From Streptomyces pseudovenezuelae (GTDB taxonomy: Bacteria > Actinomycetota > Actinomycetes > Streptomycetales > Streptomycetaceae): a stretch of 64,000 bases of DNA. Location of the stretch: the NCBI RefSeq assembly GCF_029892565.1, contig NZ_JARXVH010000003.1, forward strand, positions 558,001 to 622,000. Reading direction: 5' to 3'. The translations under genes and the position numbers were made by a program. Every line of letters starts with the position of its first letter. Within the stretch, counting starts at the first letter, position 1. This document shows, piece after piece, positions 1-8,662 of this stretch. The notes below the pieces were generated by a model. It had not been told where the DNA came from, searched no databases, and saw only the letters and a program-made list of their open reading frames with translations.

Positions 1-383
1 CCCGCGTGCAGCACCGTCAGCACGACCTCGACGGCGGGCTTGCCCTCGGACGGGACGATGCCCACCGGGATGCCTCGGCCGTTGTCGATGACGCGCACGC
101 CGCCGTCGTGAAGGATCGTGACGTCGATGGTGTCCGCGTGGCCGGCCAGAGCCTCGTCGACGGAGTTGTCGACGACTTCCTGCACGAGGTGGTGCAGACC
201 TCGCTCACCGGTCGAACCGATGTACATACCGGGTCGCTTGCGGACCGCGTCCAGACCCTCGAGGACGGTGATGGCGCTGGCGTCGTACGCGGCGGTGACC
301 TCGCCGTTCGACGAGGTCACCGCGCCGTTCTCGCCGGCGTCGATGGACGGGATGTTCTCGTTGGGGTTGCCGGAATCGGCCAC
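1..383 (-). CDS. gyrB: DNA gyrase subunit B, N-terminal part (cut by window edge)
   Basis: Reading leftward from GTG at 383, the frame gives about 127 residues of the GyrB ATPase domain. It contains [17 protein letters not shown], the ATP-binding segment around DNGRGIP, and [15 protein letters not shown] at the edge. GyrB pairs with GyrA to introduce negative supercoils using ATP. AAAGGG lies six bases before the chosen GTG. A second in-frame GTG at 407 would add eight residues (start VLCQKGRF), so the exact start is uncertain. The rest of the gene lies left of the window. The order gyrB-DUF721-recF is standard for actinobacteria. Confidence 0.95.
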   Translation of the reverse strand, partial: MADSGNPNENIPSIDAGENGAVTSSNGEVTAAYDASAITVLEGLDAVRKRPGMYIGSTGERGLHHLVQEVVDNSVDEALAGHADTIDVTILHDGGVRVIDNGRGIPVGIVPSEGKPAVEVVLTVLHA

Positions 384-758
384 GAAGCGCCCTTTCTGGC
401 ACAGCACGAGCCAGGCTCGTCGGCGGGTTGCCGGAGCGGCTGCGGCATGTTGCGTTGGTAAGCCTTGATCAGCGTTGCTCAGCGTTTCCCGGGCGGTCCC
501 CATCAGTGGGGCGGGATTAGCTCCCAGTCTACCGGTAGCACCGACAGTGATGGGGGTTTGCCGGTACCTGAGTCCTCATGTGCCGCCCTCAACCGGCGTC
601 TTCCGGGTCCCCATATACGGAGCGGGGCTCCAAGAGGCTCACAGCGGCACTCAGCGCTTCCGGCTGTCAACCCTTGGCTACTTGGGAGTCAGATCGCGAT
701 TCGCAACCGCGTGCCGTTGCGCGACTCGACCGCCGCGCACCCACATATGTGATGTCAG
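384..758. promoter_or_regulatory. gyrB upstream region (375 bp without a gene)
   Basis: No convincing gene lies between gyrB and the DUF721 gene. On the minus strand a TTGACA hexamer (plus coordinates 665-670) points toward gyrB, but I see no good -10 at 17-18 bp spacing. The gyrB promoter is expected here because the upstream gene ends at 759; its position is not resolved by eye. Confidence 0.4.
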
Positions 759-1295
759 TCACCCATAGGTGTCGCCGGGCCCCTTGCTGCCCGGAGCACG
801 CAGCGGACCGTAGTTGCGGGCGGGCCCACTGGGCCCGAGCACCTTGATCACCTTCACCGTGCCATGGCCCAGATCCTCGTTCAGCCGGGCCACCAGGGTG
901 GGTGCCAGCAGGCGCAGATTCGTCGCCCAGGCCGTGGAGTCGCAGCGCACGACCAGCACCTGCTCGTCCTCGTCGTACCGCTCCGGCACGCAGTGGTTGG
1001 CCACGTCCTCGCCGACGATCTGCGGCCAGCGCCCCATCACCCCGCCCACCGCGGCCGGGGCCTCCCAACCGCGTTCGGTGATCAGCCGGTTGATCGCCGC
1101 ACCGAACGCCATGGGGTCGCGCCCGTCGGCGCGCGCGCCGGAGCGCAGGCCCCCGCGCCGCGCCTGCTTCTTCTGCCGCGCCGCGTCCCCACGCGCGCGT
1201 GCCTGTTCCTTGGCCGCCCTGAGCGCCACGCGCGCGAGGTCGACGCCGGACGGCTCCGGGGCCTTCTCGGGGACGACGGGCTCTTCGTCCGTCAT
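759..1295 (-). CDS. DUF721 family protein, DciA-like
   Basis: This 178-residue protein has a basic, Ala/Arg/Lys-rich N-terminal third. A DUF721 fold follows from about residue 65 ([31 protein letters not shown] ... [16 protein letters not shown]). Proteins of this family between recF and gyrB in actinobacteria are related to DciA, which helps load or operate the replicative helicase DnaB in bacteria lacking DnaC/DnaI. A helicase-loading role is therefore inferred from family and context. Its start overlaps the recF stop by four bases, implying translational coupling within dnaN-gnd-recF-DUF721 transcription. The C-terminal tail is Gly/Pro-rich and probably disordered. Confidence 0.88.
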   Translation of the reverse strand: MTDEEPVVPEKAPEPSGVDLARVALRAAKEQARARGDAARQKKQARRGGLRSGARADGRDPMAFGAAINRLITERGWEAPAAVGGVMGRWPQIVGEDVANHCVPERYDEDEQVLVVRCDSTAWATNLRLLAPTLVARLNEDLGHGTVKVIKVLGPSGPARNYGPLRAPGSKGPGDTYG

Positions 1296-2413
1296 ACGCG
1301 CTCCACCGCCCCGTCCGCCACGGAGAACCGCGTCCCCGCCAGTACGTGCGGTACGTCGTCGTCGACCGCGGCCGTCACCAGGACCTGCTCCCCGGGCGCG
1401 ACCAGCTCCGCCAGCCGCTCGCGCCGCCGGGTGTCCAACTCGGCGAACACGTCGTCGAGCACCAGCACCGGCTCGTTGCCCTCGGCCCGCAACAGGTCGT
1501 ACGACGCCAGCCGCAGCGCCAGCGCATAGGACCAGGACTCACCGTGCGAGGCGTACCCCTTGGCCGGCAACTGACCGAGTTTGAGCACCAGATCGTCCCG
1601 ATGGGGTCCTACGAGGGTGATGCCCCGCTCGATCTCCTGCTTGCGCGCCTCCGCGAGCGCCCCCATGAGCTGCTCGTAAAGGTCCTCGCGCGTGTGTGCC
1701 TCACCGGGCGCTGACGGCTTGTACTCCAGGACGATCGGGCCGCCGCCGGGCGCCAGTTGCTCGTACGCCTTGTCGGTCAGCGGCTGGACCGCGGCGACCA
1801 GGTCCAGGCGCTGGGCGAGCAACTCGGCGCCCACGCGCGCGAGATGCTGGTCCCAGACGTCGAGCGTCGACAGGTCCATGGAGCGGCCGCCGTGCCGCCG
1901 GGCCAGGGCCGCGCTCTTGAGGAGCGTGTTGCGCTGCTTGAGAACACGCTCGTAGTCGGAGCGGACGCCGGCCATGCGCGGGGAGCGGGCGGTGATCAGT
2001 TCGTCGAGAAAGCGGCGCCGCTCACCGGGGTCGCCCTTCACCAGGGCGAGGTCCTCCGGCGCGAACAGCACGGTCCGCACGATGCCGAGCACGTCACGCG
2101 GTCTGACCTGCGAAGACCTGTTGATACGAGCACGGTTGGCCCGGCCGGGGTTCAGCTCCAGCTCGATCAGCTGCTGCCGCTCGCCCTGCTTGACCTGCGC
2201 CCGGATGACCGCGCGCTCGGCGCCCATGCGCACCAGGGGGGCGTCGGAGGCGACGCGGTGGCTGCCGAGGGTGGCGAGGTAGCCGACGGCCTCGACGAGG
2301 TTCGTCTTGCCCTGCCCGTTGGGGCCCACGAACGCGGTGACGCCGGGGTCGAGCGGAACGTCGACCCCGGCGTACGAGCGGAAGTCGGCCAGCGACAGAT
2401 GCGTGACGTGCAT
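1292..2413 (-). CDS. recF: DNA replication and repair protein RecF
   Basis: The 373-residue product is of normal RecF length. It carries the Walker A motif GPNGQGKTN near residue 30, the ABC-type signature region, and a Walker B segment ([16 protein letters not shown]) near residue 310. RecF is an SMC-like ATPase that helps RecA load at single-strand gaps with RecO and RecR, and aids restart of stalled forks. It begins with [14 protein letters not shown], the usual RecF opening. It lies downstream of gnd with a 51 bp gap and overlaps the DUF721 gene by four bases. Confidence 0.97.
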   Translation of the reverse strand: MHVTHLSLADFRSYAGVDVPLDPGVTAFVGPNGQGKTNLVEAVGYLATLGSHRVASDAPLVRMGAERAVIRAQVKQGERQQLIELELNPGRANRARINRSSQVRPRDVLGIVRTVLFAPEDLALVKGDPGERRRFLDELITARSPRMAGVRSDYERVLKQRNTLLKSAALARRHGGRSMDLSTLDVWDQHLARVGAELLAQRLDLVAAVQPLTDKAYEQLAPGGGPIVLEYKPSAPGEAHTREDLYEQLMGALAEARKQEIERGITLVGPHRDDLVLKLGQLPAKGYASHGESWSYALALRLASYDLLRAEGNEPVLVLDDVFAELDTRRRERLAELVAPGEQVLVTAAVDDDVPHVLAGTRFSVADGAVERV

Positions 2414-2464
2414 GGTCGTTCGCCGACCTCCCCCGGGTTGTGGACTGCCGGGCAGCCCTGTGGA

Positions 2465-3340
2465 TTACTTCGTCTCGACCGCGTGGCCGCCGAACTGGTT
2501 GCGCAGCGCCGCGATCATCTTCATCTGGGGCGAGTCGTCCTGGCGGGAGGCGAACCGCGCGAACAGCGACGCGGTGATCGTCGGCAGCGGCACCGCGTTG
2601 TCGATGGCGGCCTCCACGGTCCAGCGGCCCTCGCCGGAGTCCTGTGCGTAGCCCTTGAGCTTGTCGAGGTGCTCGTCGCCGTCGAGCGCGTTCACGGCGA
2701 GGTCCAACAGCCAGGAACGGATCACCGTGCCCTCCTGCCAGGAGCGGAAGACCTCGCGCACGTCCGTGACGGAGTCGACCTTCTCCAGCAGCTCCCAGCC
2801 CTCGGCGTAGGCCTGCATCATGGCGTACTCGATACCGTTGTGGACCATCTTGGCGAAGTGCCCGGCGCCCACCTTGCCGGCGTGCACCGAGCCGAACGTG
2901 CCCTCGGGCTTGAGGGCGTCGAAGACCGGCTGCACCTTGGCGACGTTCTCCGCGTCGCCGCCGTACATCAGCGCATAGCCGTTCTCCAGGCCCCAGACGC
3001 CGCCTGAGACGCCGCAGTCGACGAATCCGATGCCCTTGGCGGCCAGTTCCTCGGCGTGCTTCTCGTCGTCCGTCCAGCGGGAGTTGCCGCCGTCCACGAC
3101 GACGTCGCCCGGCTCCAGGAGCTCGGCCAGCTCGTCCACGGTCGACTGGGTGGGGGCACCGGCCGGGACCATCACCCAGACCACGCGCGGGCCCTCGAGC
3201 TTGCCCACAAGCTCTTCCAGGCTGTGGACATCGGCGAGATCCGGGTTGCGGTCGAATCCGATGACGGTGTGACCTGCGCGGCGGATCCGCTCGCGCATGT
3301 TGCCGCCCATCTTGCCGAGGCCGACGAGACCGAGCTCCAT
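2465..3340 (-). CDS. gnd: 6-phosphogluconate dehydrogenase, short (decarboxylating) form
   Basis: This 291-residue enzyme belongs to the short, YqeC/GndA-like branch of 6-phosphogluconate dehydrogenases, which is about 300 rather than 470 residues. It opens with the Rossmann nucleotide-binding motif GLVGLGKMGGNM. It also has the substrate-binding segment DCGVSGGVWGLENGYALMYGG and the catalytic region GHFAKMVHNGIEYAMMQAYAEG. It converts 6-phosphogluconate to ribulose 5-phosphate with reduction of NAD(P)+ in the pentose phosphate pathway. Its place between dnaN and recF is a conserved Streptomyces arrangement with no obvious functional link to replication. Confidence 0.94.
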   Translation of the reverse strand: MELGLVGLGKMGGNMRERIRRAGHTVIGFDRNPDLADVHSLEELVGKLEGPRVVWVMVPAGAPTQSTVDELAELLEPGDVVVDGGNSRWTDDEKHAEELAAKGIGFVDCGVSGGVWGLENGYALMYGGDAENVAKVQPVFDALKPEGTFGSVHAGKVGAGHFAKMVHNGIEYAMMQAYAEGWELLEKVDSVTDVREVFRSWQEGTVIRSWLLDLAVNALDGDEHLDKLKGYAQDSGEGRWTVEAAIDNAVPLPTITASLFARFASRQDDSPQMKMIAALRNQFGGHAVETK

Positions 3341-3479
3341 CAGTTGTTCCTTAGGTTGCGGTGTGGCGTGTGGGGCACTTTCGTACCTGCGTCCGAGCCT
3401 AGACCCGGACGCTCGCGCACACCTGTGGGCATACGCGCTCAGACGTACACCCTCACCTGGGGCTTTCTGCCGAGGGCGG

Positions 3480-4610
3480 TCAGCCGCTCAGCCGCACCGG
3501 CATGATCAGGTACTTGTAGGCCTCGTCCGCCTCGGCGTCCAGCGCCGGCTTGCCGCTGAGCAGCGCGGGCTTCGTGGACGTCGTGAACGACAGCTGGGCG
3601 ACCGGGGAGTCGATGGCGCTCAGGCCGTCCAGCAGGAACGTCGGGTTGAAGGCGATCGACACGTCGTCGCCCTCCAGCTGGGCGTCGACCCTTTCCACAG
3701 CCTGTGCGTCGTCGCTGGAGCCGGCCTCCAGGATCAGCACGCCCTGCTCGAAGCTGAGCCGCACCGGGGTGTTGCGCTCGGCGACCAGGGCCACGCGCTT
3801 GACGGCCTCCACGAAGGGGGCGGTCTCGATCACCGCGATGGAGTTGAACTCCGTCGGGAACAGCGAGCGGTACTTCGGGAGGTCGCCCTCCAGGAGCCGG
3901 GTCGTCGTACGGCGGCCCGCGCCCTCGAAGCCGATGAGGCCCTCGCCCGCCCCGGAACCGGACAGCGCCAGGATCACGCTGTCGCCGCTCGTGAGGGCCT
4001 TGGCGGTGTCCAGGAGCGTCTTGGCGGGCACCAGGGCGACCGCGGACGCCTCCGGGTTCTCCGGCTTCCACAGGAACTCGCGGACCGCGAAGCGGTAGCG
4101 GTCGGTGGAGGCCAGCGTGACCGTGTCGCCCTCGATCTCGATGCGCACACCGGTGAGCACGGGCAACGTGTCGTCGCGCCCGGCGGCGATGGCCACCTGG
4201 GCGGCGGCGGCCGCGAAGACCTCGCCGGGGACCGTGCCAGTCGCGTTCGGCATCTGCGGCAGCGCCGGGTACTCCTCCACAGGCAGTGTGTGGAGCGTGA
4301 AGCGGGAGGAGCCGCAGACCACCGTCGCCCGTACACCGTCTGTGGAAATCTCCACCGGGCGGTTGGGGAGCGCGCGGCAGATGTCCGCGAGCAGGCGGCC
4401 GGAGACCAGGACCGTGCCCTCTTCCTCGACCTCGGTCTCCACCGACACGCGTGCGGAGACCTCGTAGTCGAAGCTCGACAGGCTCAGCTGGCCTTCCTCG
4501 GCCTTCAGCAGAAGGCCGGCGAGGACAGGCGCCGGCGGACGGGCCGGGAGGCTGCGTGCCGCCCAGGCCACTGCCTCCGCGAGTACGTCGCGTTCCACCC
4601 GGATCTTCAC
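3480..4610 (-). CDS. dnaN: DNA polymerase III sliding clamp (beta subunit)
   Basis: I place the start at GTG 4610, giving 376 residues beginning VKIRVERDVLAEAV, the normal Streptomyces clamp length. The open frame continues upstream to 5072 but runs into oriC DNA with no clamp similarity, so that extension is rejected. Three clamp domains can be followed, ending with the conserved tail KYLIMPVRLSG. The homodimeric ring tethers DNA polymerase III to the template. A leader separates it from oriC on the right, and gnd-recF follow to the left. Confidence 0.97.
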   Translation of the reverse strand: MKIRVERDVLAEAVAWAARSLPARPPAPVLAGLLLKAEEGQLSLSSFDYEVSARVSVETEVEEEGTVLVSGRLLADICRALPNRPVEISTDGVRATVVCGSSRFTLHTLPVEEYPALPQMPNATGTVPGEVFAAAAAQVAIAAGRDDTLPVLTGVRIEIEGDTVTLASTDRYRFAVREFLWKPENPEASAVALVPAKTLLDTAKALTSGDSVILALSGSGAGEGLIGFEGAGRRTTTRLLEGDLPKYRSLFPTEFNSIAVIETAPFVEAVKRVALVAERNTPVRLSFEQGVLILEAGSSDDAQAVERVDAQLEGDDVSIAFNPTFLLDGLSAIDSPVAQLSFTTSTKPALLSGKPALDAEADEAYKYLIMPVRLSG

Positions 4611-4779
4611 TGTTGCCGCCTCCTGCTGTTGCCGGCGCTTCTCGGCCTGCCTGGCTTCGTCGTCTGTGTCGGTGTTGTCAGCCCCTGTGAAGGGAAGGAC
4701 ACCGGGGAACAGTCTGACGCACCCCACTGACAGTAGGTGCCTCTCGGGGTCAAGTCGTGACGAGGGGCAGCCGGGAGCC

Positions 4780-5370
4780 GGACGGCGAGTTGTGCACAGG
4801 GCCCACTTCGAAACGGTTTCCCAGCTCTCTCTAGTTGCTAGTAGTAGTAGGGGCTGTGGATACCGTGGATAACCTCGTTTTCCCAGCTCAGAGTGGGAAT
4901 TTTGTCCACTGGCCCTGTGGGCGGAGGCGGTGGACAACCGGGCGCTTCTGTGGAGAACGGAAAGTTCTGCACACTCCATGCACAGCCGAGGGGCAGTTCT
5001 CCCCAGCGCCGTCCCCAGCTTTACCCACGTTTCCCACAGCCCAACCCGGCACCTTCGTGTGACGCCTTTCACTCGACCCGGTGATCTGGCGCGTCGCGTT
5101 GCCGAACAGTGGACAGGGGTGTGGAGAAGCTGGGGATCGCTGGGGACAACCGGCCCTGGCCTGTGGGTTGTCGGTGGACAACTTCATGCACAGCTTGTGG
5201 ATCATTCGGCTGTCCACAGTCTGTGGAGATCGTTCGTCCACTAATCCACAGGCACCTGACCTGGGCTGACGGTCTTTCGGCAACGGCGCCTGTGGACACG
5301 ATCTGGACAACTTCCCGGTCCCCAGGGTGTGGACGCCAGAAAGTCGCCGAATCTGTGGAGGAAGGCCGTA
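4780..5370. other. oriC: Chromosomal replication origin oriC (DnaA-box array)
   Basis: The dnaN-dnaA intergenic DNA holds about twenty 9-mers close to TTGTCCACA in both orientations. Examples: 4790-4798 TTGTGCACA; 4855-4863 TGTGGATAC; 4864-4872 CGTGGATAA; 4902-4910 TTGTCCACT; 4929-4937 and 5173-5181 GGTGGACAA; 4949-4957 and 5120-5128 TGTGGAGAA; 5141-5149 TGGGGACAA; 5196-5204 TGTGGATCA; 5210-5218 CTGTCCACA; 5242-5250 TAATCCACA; 5291-5299 TGTGGACAC; 5302-5310 TCTGGACAA; 5328-5336 TGTGGACGC. This agrees with the known Streptomyces oriC, which has about nineteen DnaA boxes between these genes. A TAG-repeat tract at 4839-4850 is described separately. There is no extended AT-rich stretch. Confidence 0.95.
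4832..4872 (+). other. DnaA-trio-like unwinding element inside oriC
   Basis: Four TAG triplets in a row (4839-4850, with a further TAG at 4832) are followed by a GC spacer GGGC. Two abutting DnaA boxes, TGTGGATAC (4855-4863) and CGTGGATAA (4864-4872), come next. This is the geometry of the basal unwinding system described in other bacteria: DnaA boxes, a GC-rich spacer, then 3'-GAT-5' repeats. It sits at the dnaN-proximal side of the box array. Assignment is by pattern only. Confidence 0.65.
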
Positions 5371-5411
5371 ACCCGGCCCCTATTCGAACAGCGGGTTGCC
5401 GCGACACGAAG

Positions 5412-5445
5412 AAGGGCGCCCTCGGGAACTCGTCCCGGGGCGCCC
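5412..5445 (-). terminator. dnaA transcription terminator
   Basis: A GC-rich inverted repeat, AGGGCGCC ... GGCGCCCT with an inner CGGGA/TCCCG stem, lies 24 bp beyond the dnaA stop. Read in the dnaA direction it is followed by TTCTT. It would separate dnaA transcription from the oriC array. Confidence 0.75.
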
Positions 5446-5468
5446 TCAGCGAGCTGTCCGCGCGGCTG

Positions 5469-7403
5469 TCAGCCGTTCTTGATGCGGTTCGTCAGCTCGG
5501 TCACCTGGTTGTAGATGGACCGCCGCTCGGCCATCAGATTGCGGATCTTCCGGTCCGCGTGCATGACGGTGGTGTGGTCGCGCCCGCCGAACAGCGCGCC
5601 GATCTTCGGCAGCGACAGGTCGGTCAGCTCGCGGCACAGGTACATGGCGATCTGCCGTGCCGTCACCAGGGCGCGCCCGCGCGAGGTGCCGCACAGGTCC
5701 TCGACGGTGAGCCCGAAGTAGTCGGCGGTCGCGCTCATGATGGCCGTCGAGGTGATCTCGGGGGCCGAGTCGTCGCCGCCGGGGATCAGGTCCTTGAGGA
5801 CGATCTCCGTCAGGCCCAGGTCCACCGGCTGCCGGTTGAGCGACGCGAACGCCGTCACCCGGATCAGCGCGCCCTCCAGCTCGCGGATGTTGCGCGAGAT
5901 GCGGGACGCGATGAACTCCAGGACCTCCGGCGGGGCGTTGAGCTGCTCCTGCACCGCCTTCTTACGGAGGATCGCGATACGCGTCTCCAGCTCGGGCGGC
6001 TGGACGTCGGTGATCAGACCCCACTCGAAACGGTTCCGCAGCCGGTCCTCCAGCGTCACCAGCTGCTTGGGCGGCCGGTCGCTGGAGAGCACGATCTGCT
6101 TGTTCGCGTTGTGGAGCGTGTTGAAGGTGTGGAAGAACTCCTCCTGCGTCGACTCCTTGTCCGCCAGGAACTGGATGTCGTCGACAAGAAGGATGTCCAT
6201 CTCGCGGTACCGCTTGCGGAAGCTGTCGCCCTTGCCGTCGCGGATGGAGTTGATGAACTCGTTGGTGAACTCCTCCGAGCTCACGTACCGCACACGCGTG
6301 CCCGGGTAGAGGCTCCGCGCGTAGTGCCCGATCGCGTGCAGCAGGTGCGTCTTGCCGAGCCCCGACTCCCCATAGATGAACAGGGGGTTGTACGCCTTCG
6401 CCGGCGCCTCGGCGACGGCCACCGCGGCCGCGTGCGCGAAGCGGTTGGAGGCGCCGATGACGAACGTGTCGAAGAGGTACTTCGGATTCAGGCGCGCGGT
6501 CGGCTCGCCGGGGCGGGTCGCGGGCGCGGGCTGCGCGGCCAGCGGGCCCGGAGCGCCGGAGCCCATGGAGCCGCCGCGGTGGACGTGCCCGGAGTTGGAC
6601 GGCGGCTCGGACCGCTCCCGGCGGGCGTCGCGCTGGTCGTAGTCGGACCGGGGCGCGTCGTAGTCGGGGCGCGGCTGGTCGTACTCGGAGCGCTGACCGT
6701 CGTACGGCGGGCGCTCCATCGACTGCGGGCGGTAGTCCTGGGACGGCGGTGCGTACGAGTCCTGCGGGTTGTACGGCTCCTGCTGCTGGCCGTAGCCGTC
6801 CTGGGAGGGCGAGGCATAGGGGTCGCGCTCCGGGAAGCCGAGTCGCGGCTGCTGCCAGCTGTACTCGTCCTGGGGCGGGCGCGGCCAGGCGCCGGGCTCG
6901 GGGCGCTGGTACTCGGAGGGGTAGGCGGGGCGGGCCGTCGGCAGCTGGTCCTGGCGTGAGGGGGGCAGCTGGTCGCTCGGAGCGCCGGGCAGCTGGTCGG
7001 GGCGGCCGGAGCGGCGGTCGTCGGCGCGGTGGCGGCCGTAGCCCTCGTACTGGCCGGAGGAGTGTTCGGGCTCCTCGTAGCGCTGCTGGGGGCGGGACGG
7101 TGGCGCCGGCGGTCCCGGAGGTTCGCCCGCGGAGTCGTCGACGGTGATCGCGATCCGGATCGGGCGGCCGCATTCGCGGCTCAGTGTGTCGGCGACGATG
7201 GGGGCCAGCCGGCCTTCGAGGACCCCCTTCGCAAACTCGTTCGGTACGGCGAGCAGGGCGGTGTCGGCCACCAGCGCAAGGGGCTGGCAGCGCCGGATCC
7301 AGTGCTCGTCCTTCGCCTCGACCCCCTGCGCACGCCCCTCACCGAGGAGCTGCTCCAGTACTCGTGGCCACACTGCGGCAAGATCGGCAGGCACGTCAGC
7401 CAC
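5469..7403 (-). CDS. dnaA: Chromosomal replication initiator protein DnaA
   Basis: Starting at GTG 7403 the product is 644 residues ([20 protein letters not shown]). The open frame extends to 7829 but only through promoter DNA, so I reject that. Domain I occupies roughly residues 1-95. Domain II (about 95-300) is exceptionally long, Pro/Arg/Tyr/Gln-rich and repetitive, typical of Streptomyces DnaA. The AAA+ domain has Walker [10 protein letters not shown] and Walker [10 protein letters not shown], and domain IV has the DnaA-box-binding helix-turn-helix around [15 protein letters not shown]. The protein binds the oriC boxes and melts DNA. Its promoter carries two DnaA boxes, implying autoregulation. 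Confidence 0.98.
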   Translation of the reverse strand: MADVPADLAAVWPRVLEQLLGEGRAQGVEAKDEHWIRRCQPLALVADTALLAVPNEFAKGVLEGRLAPIVADTLSRECGRPIRIAITVDDSAGEPPGPPAPPSRPQQRYEEPEHSSGQYEGYGRHRADDRRSGRPDQLPGAPSDQLPPSRQDQLPTARPAYPSEYQRPEPGAWPRPPQDEYSWQQPRLGFPERDPYASPSQDGYGQQQEPYNPQDSYAPPSQDYRPQSMERPPYDGQRSEYDQPRPDYDAPRSDYDQRDARRERSEPPSNSGHVHRGGSMGSGAPGPLAAQPAPATRPGEPTARLNPKYLFDTFVIGASNRFAHAAAVAVAEAPAKAYNPLFIYGESGLGKTHLLHAIGHYARSLYPGTRVRYVSSEEFTNEFINSIRDGKGDSFRKRYREMDILLVDDIQFLADKESTQEEFFHTFNTLHNANKQIVLSSDRPPKQLVTLEDRLRNRFEWGLITDVQPPELETRIAILRKKAVQEQLNAPPEVLEFIASRISRNIRELEGALIRVTAFASLNRQPVDLGLTEIVLKDLIPGGDDSAPEITSTAIMSATADYFGLTVEDLCGTSRGRALVTARQIAMYLCRELTDLSLPKIGALFGGRDHTTVMHADRKIRNLMAERRSIYNQVTELTNRIKNG

Positions 7404-7505
7404 AGGGCACGCTCTCTCGTGGGTCCCACGAACGTGTGGTTGCGGGACGGATCGGGTGGTAAATGGGGTGGCGGTGGGGACAAGGGAACGAATCGGAGTC
7501 CAGCC

Positions 7506-7560
7506 ACGGTAGTCAGGGCGACGGGTGCGGTTCAAGTTGTTGTCCCCAGGCTGTGGATAG
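7506..7560 (-). promoter_or_regulatory. dnaA promoter with two DnaA boxes
   Basis: On the minus strand TTGAAC (plus 7530-7535) and TACCGT (plus 7506-7511) are separated by 18 bp, a good vegetative promoter about 100 bp ahead of dnaA. Immediately upstream lie TTGTCCCCA (7540-7548) and TGTGGATAG (7552-7560), two DnaA-box-like 9-mers. Bound DnaA would contact the -35 region, consistent with the autoregulation known for Streptomyces dnaA. Confidence 0.75.
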
Positions 7561-7581
7561 TGTCTCCTGGTGACCCCTGGT

Positions 7582-7611
7582 TTGACCGGATGGCTCAGCC
7601 GCGCGTACCGT
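7582..7611 (+). promoter_or_regulatory. rpmH operon promoter
   Basis: TTGACC (7582-7587), an 18 bp spacer and TACCGT (7606-7611) form a strong sigma-HrdB-like promoter facing rpmH, leaving a leader of about 160 bases. It is nearly back to back with the dnaA promoter. The 375 bp between dnaA and rpmH therefore holds both promoters and no gene. Confidence 0.7.
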
Positions 7612-7778
7612 AACCAGGTCGAGTTGTCGATGGCTGCTGCCGCCTGCCTCCGATGGGCACAGATCGCTGAAGGTGATCGGGAAGCGGTGCAATCGGGCGT
7701 GACGCGAGCTTCCTCGTGGGCGCACGGTGACAGCCAGGACGGCACCCGCCAACACCGATTGATTTCTGGAGCCCCCGA

Positions 7779-7916
7779 GTGAGCAAGCGCACCTTCCAGC
7801 CGAACAACCGTCGTCGTGCCAAGACCCACGGCTTCCGCCTGCGGATGCGTACCCGTGCCGGTCGCGCGATTCTCGCGAACCGTCGTGGCAAGGGTCGCGC
7901 CAGCCTGTCCGCCTGA
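7779..7916 (+). CDS. rpmH: 50S ribosomal protein L34
   Basis: This 45-residue protein starts at GTG 7779. It reads [20 protein letters not shown] and continues to [18 protein letters not shown], the diagnostic L34 sequence. L34 is a highly basic protein of the large ribosomal subunit. It heads the rpmH-rnpA-yidD-yidC-jag cluster conserved beside dnaA in most bacteria. Confidence 0.97.
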   Translation: MSKRTFQPNNRRRAKTHGFRLRMRTRAGRAILANRRGKGRASLSA

Positions 7917-7937
7917 TCCCGATCAGGTCATGACGTC

Positions 7938-8309
7938 GTGCTGCCTACCGAGCATCGGCTGAGGCGGCGCGAAGACTTCGCGACCGCGGTACGACGAGGG
8001 CGCCGGGCCGGACGCCCGTCCCTAGTCGTCCATCTTCGTAGCGGTGCCACGGACCCGCACGCGCCAGGGGAGAGCGCTCCCCCGACGCGTGCGGGTTTCG
8101 TCGTGAGCAAGGCCGTGGGCGGTGCGGTGGTACGCAACAAGGTGAAGCGGAGACTGCGTCACCTGATGCGCGATCGAGTCGCCCTGCTGCCCCCCGGTAG
8201 CCTGGTAGTCGTACGAGCGCTGCCCGGTGCGGGTGACGCCGACCATGCACAGCTGGCCCGAGACCTGGATGCCGCCCTGGAGCGACTGCTGGGAGGGGGC
8301 GCGCGATGA
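7938..8309 (+). CDS. rnpA: Ribonuclease P protein component
   Basis: The 123-residue basic protein begins at GTG 7938 ([23 protein letters not shown]). It contains the RNase P signature region [22 protein letters not shown]. It binds the RNase P RNA and helps remove 5' leaders from pre-tRNAs. It lies 21 bp after rpmH. Its stop overlaps the yidD start (ATGA at 8306-8309), so the two are probably coupled. Confidence 0.95.
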   Translation: MLPTEHRLRRREDFATAVRRGRRAGRPSLVVHLRSGATDPHAPGESAPPTRAGFVVSKAVGGAVVRNKVKRRLRHLMRDRVALLPPGSLVVVRALPGAGDADHAQLARDLDAALERLLGGGAR

Positions 8310-8659
8310 AGTACCCACTGCTTGCACTGATCAAGCTGTACCAGTGGACGATCAGTCCACTGCTCGGCCCGGTGTGCAAGTACTACCCGTCGTGCTCCCA
8401 CTACGGCTATACAGCCATCGATCGGCACGGTGCGATCAAGGGCACGGCACTCACCGCCTGGCGCATCCTGCGGTGCAATCCGTGGTCGCTCGGCGGTGTG
8501 GACCATGTGCCGCCCCGCAAGCGCCCGCGGTGGCACGAACTGCTGCGCGGCGCCTGGCGTGCACGCAAGGGCGGGACCTCCGCCGCCGAACAGGCCATCG
8601 AGGGACATACTCCTTCGAGCCCGGCCGCCGAGACCCCGTCCCATGTCCAAGGAGCATGA
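8306..8659 (+). CDS. yidD: Membrane protein insertion efficiency factor YidD
   Basis: The 117-residue product has the full family signature. It opens [15 protein letters not shown], followed by the cysteine-containing [15 protein letters not shown], and then [18 protein letters not shown]. YidD is a small peripheral membrane protein that assists YidC-dependent insertion. The C-terminal 35 residues are a variable, hydrophilic tail. It overlaps rnpA by four bases and is followed three bases later by yidC. Confidence 0.95.
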   Translation: MKYPLLALIKLYQWTISPLLGPVCKYYPSCSHYGYTAIDRHGAIKGTALTAWRILRCNPWSLGGVDHVPPRKRPRWHELLRGAWRARKGGTSAAEQAIEGHTPSSPAAETPSHVQGA

Positions 8660-8662
8660 TTA

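Noticed and set aside
4611..5072. Upstream extension of the dnaN open frame into oriC
   Set aside because: The extension runs through DnaA-box DNA and has no clamp similarity; GTG 4610 gives the normal clamp length.
7404..7829. Upstream extension of the dnaA open frame
   Set aside because: It crosses the dnaA and rpmH promoters and overlaps rpmH on the other strand; DnaA domain I begins at GTG 7403.
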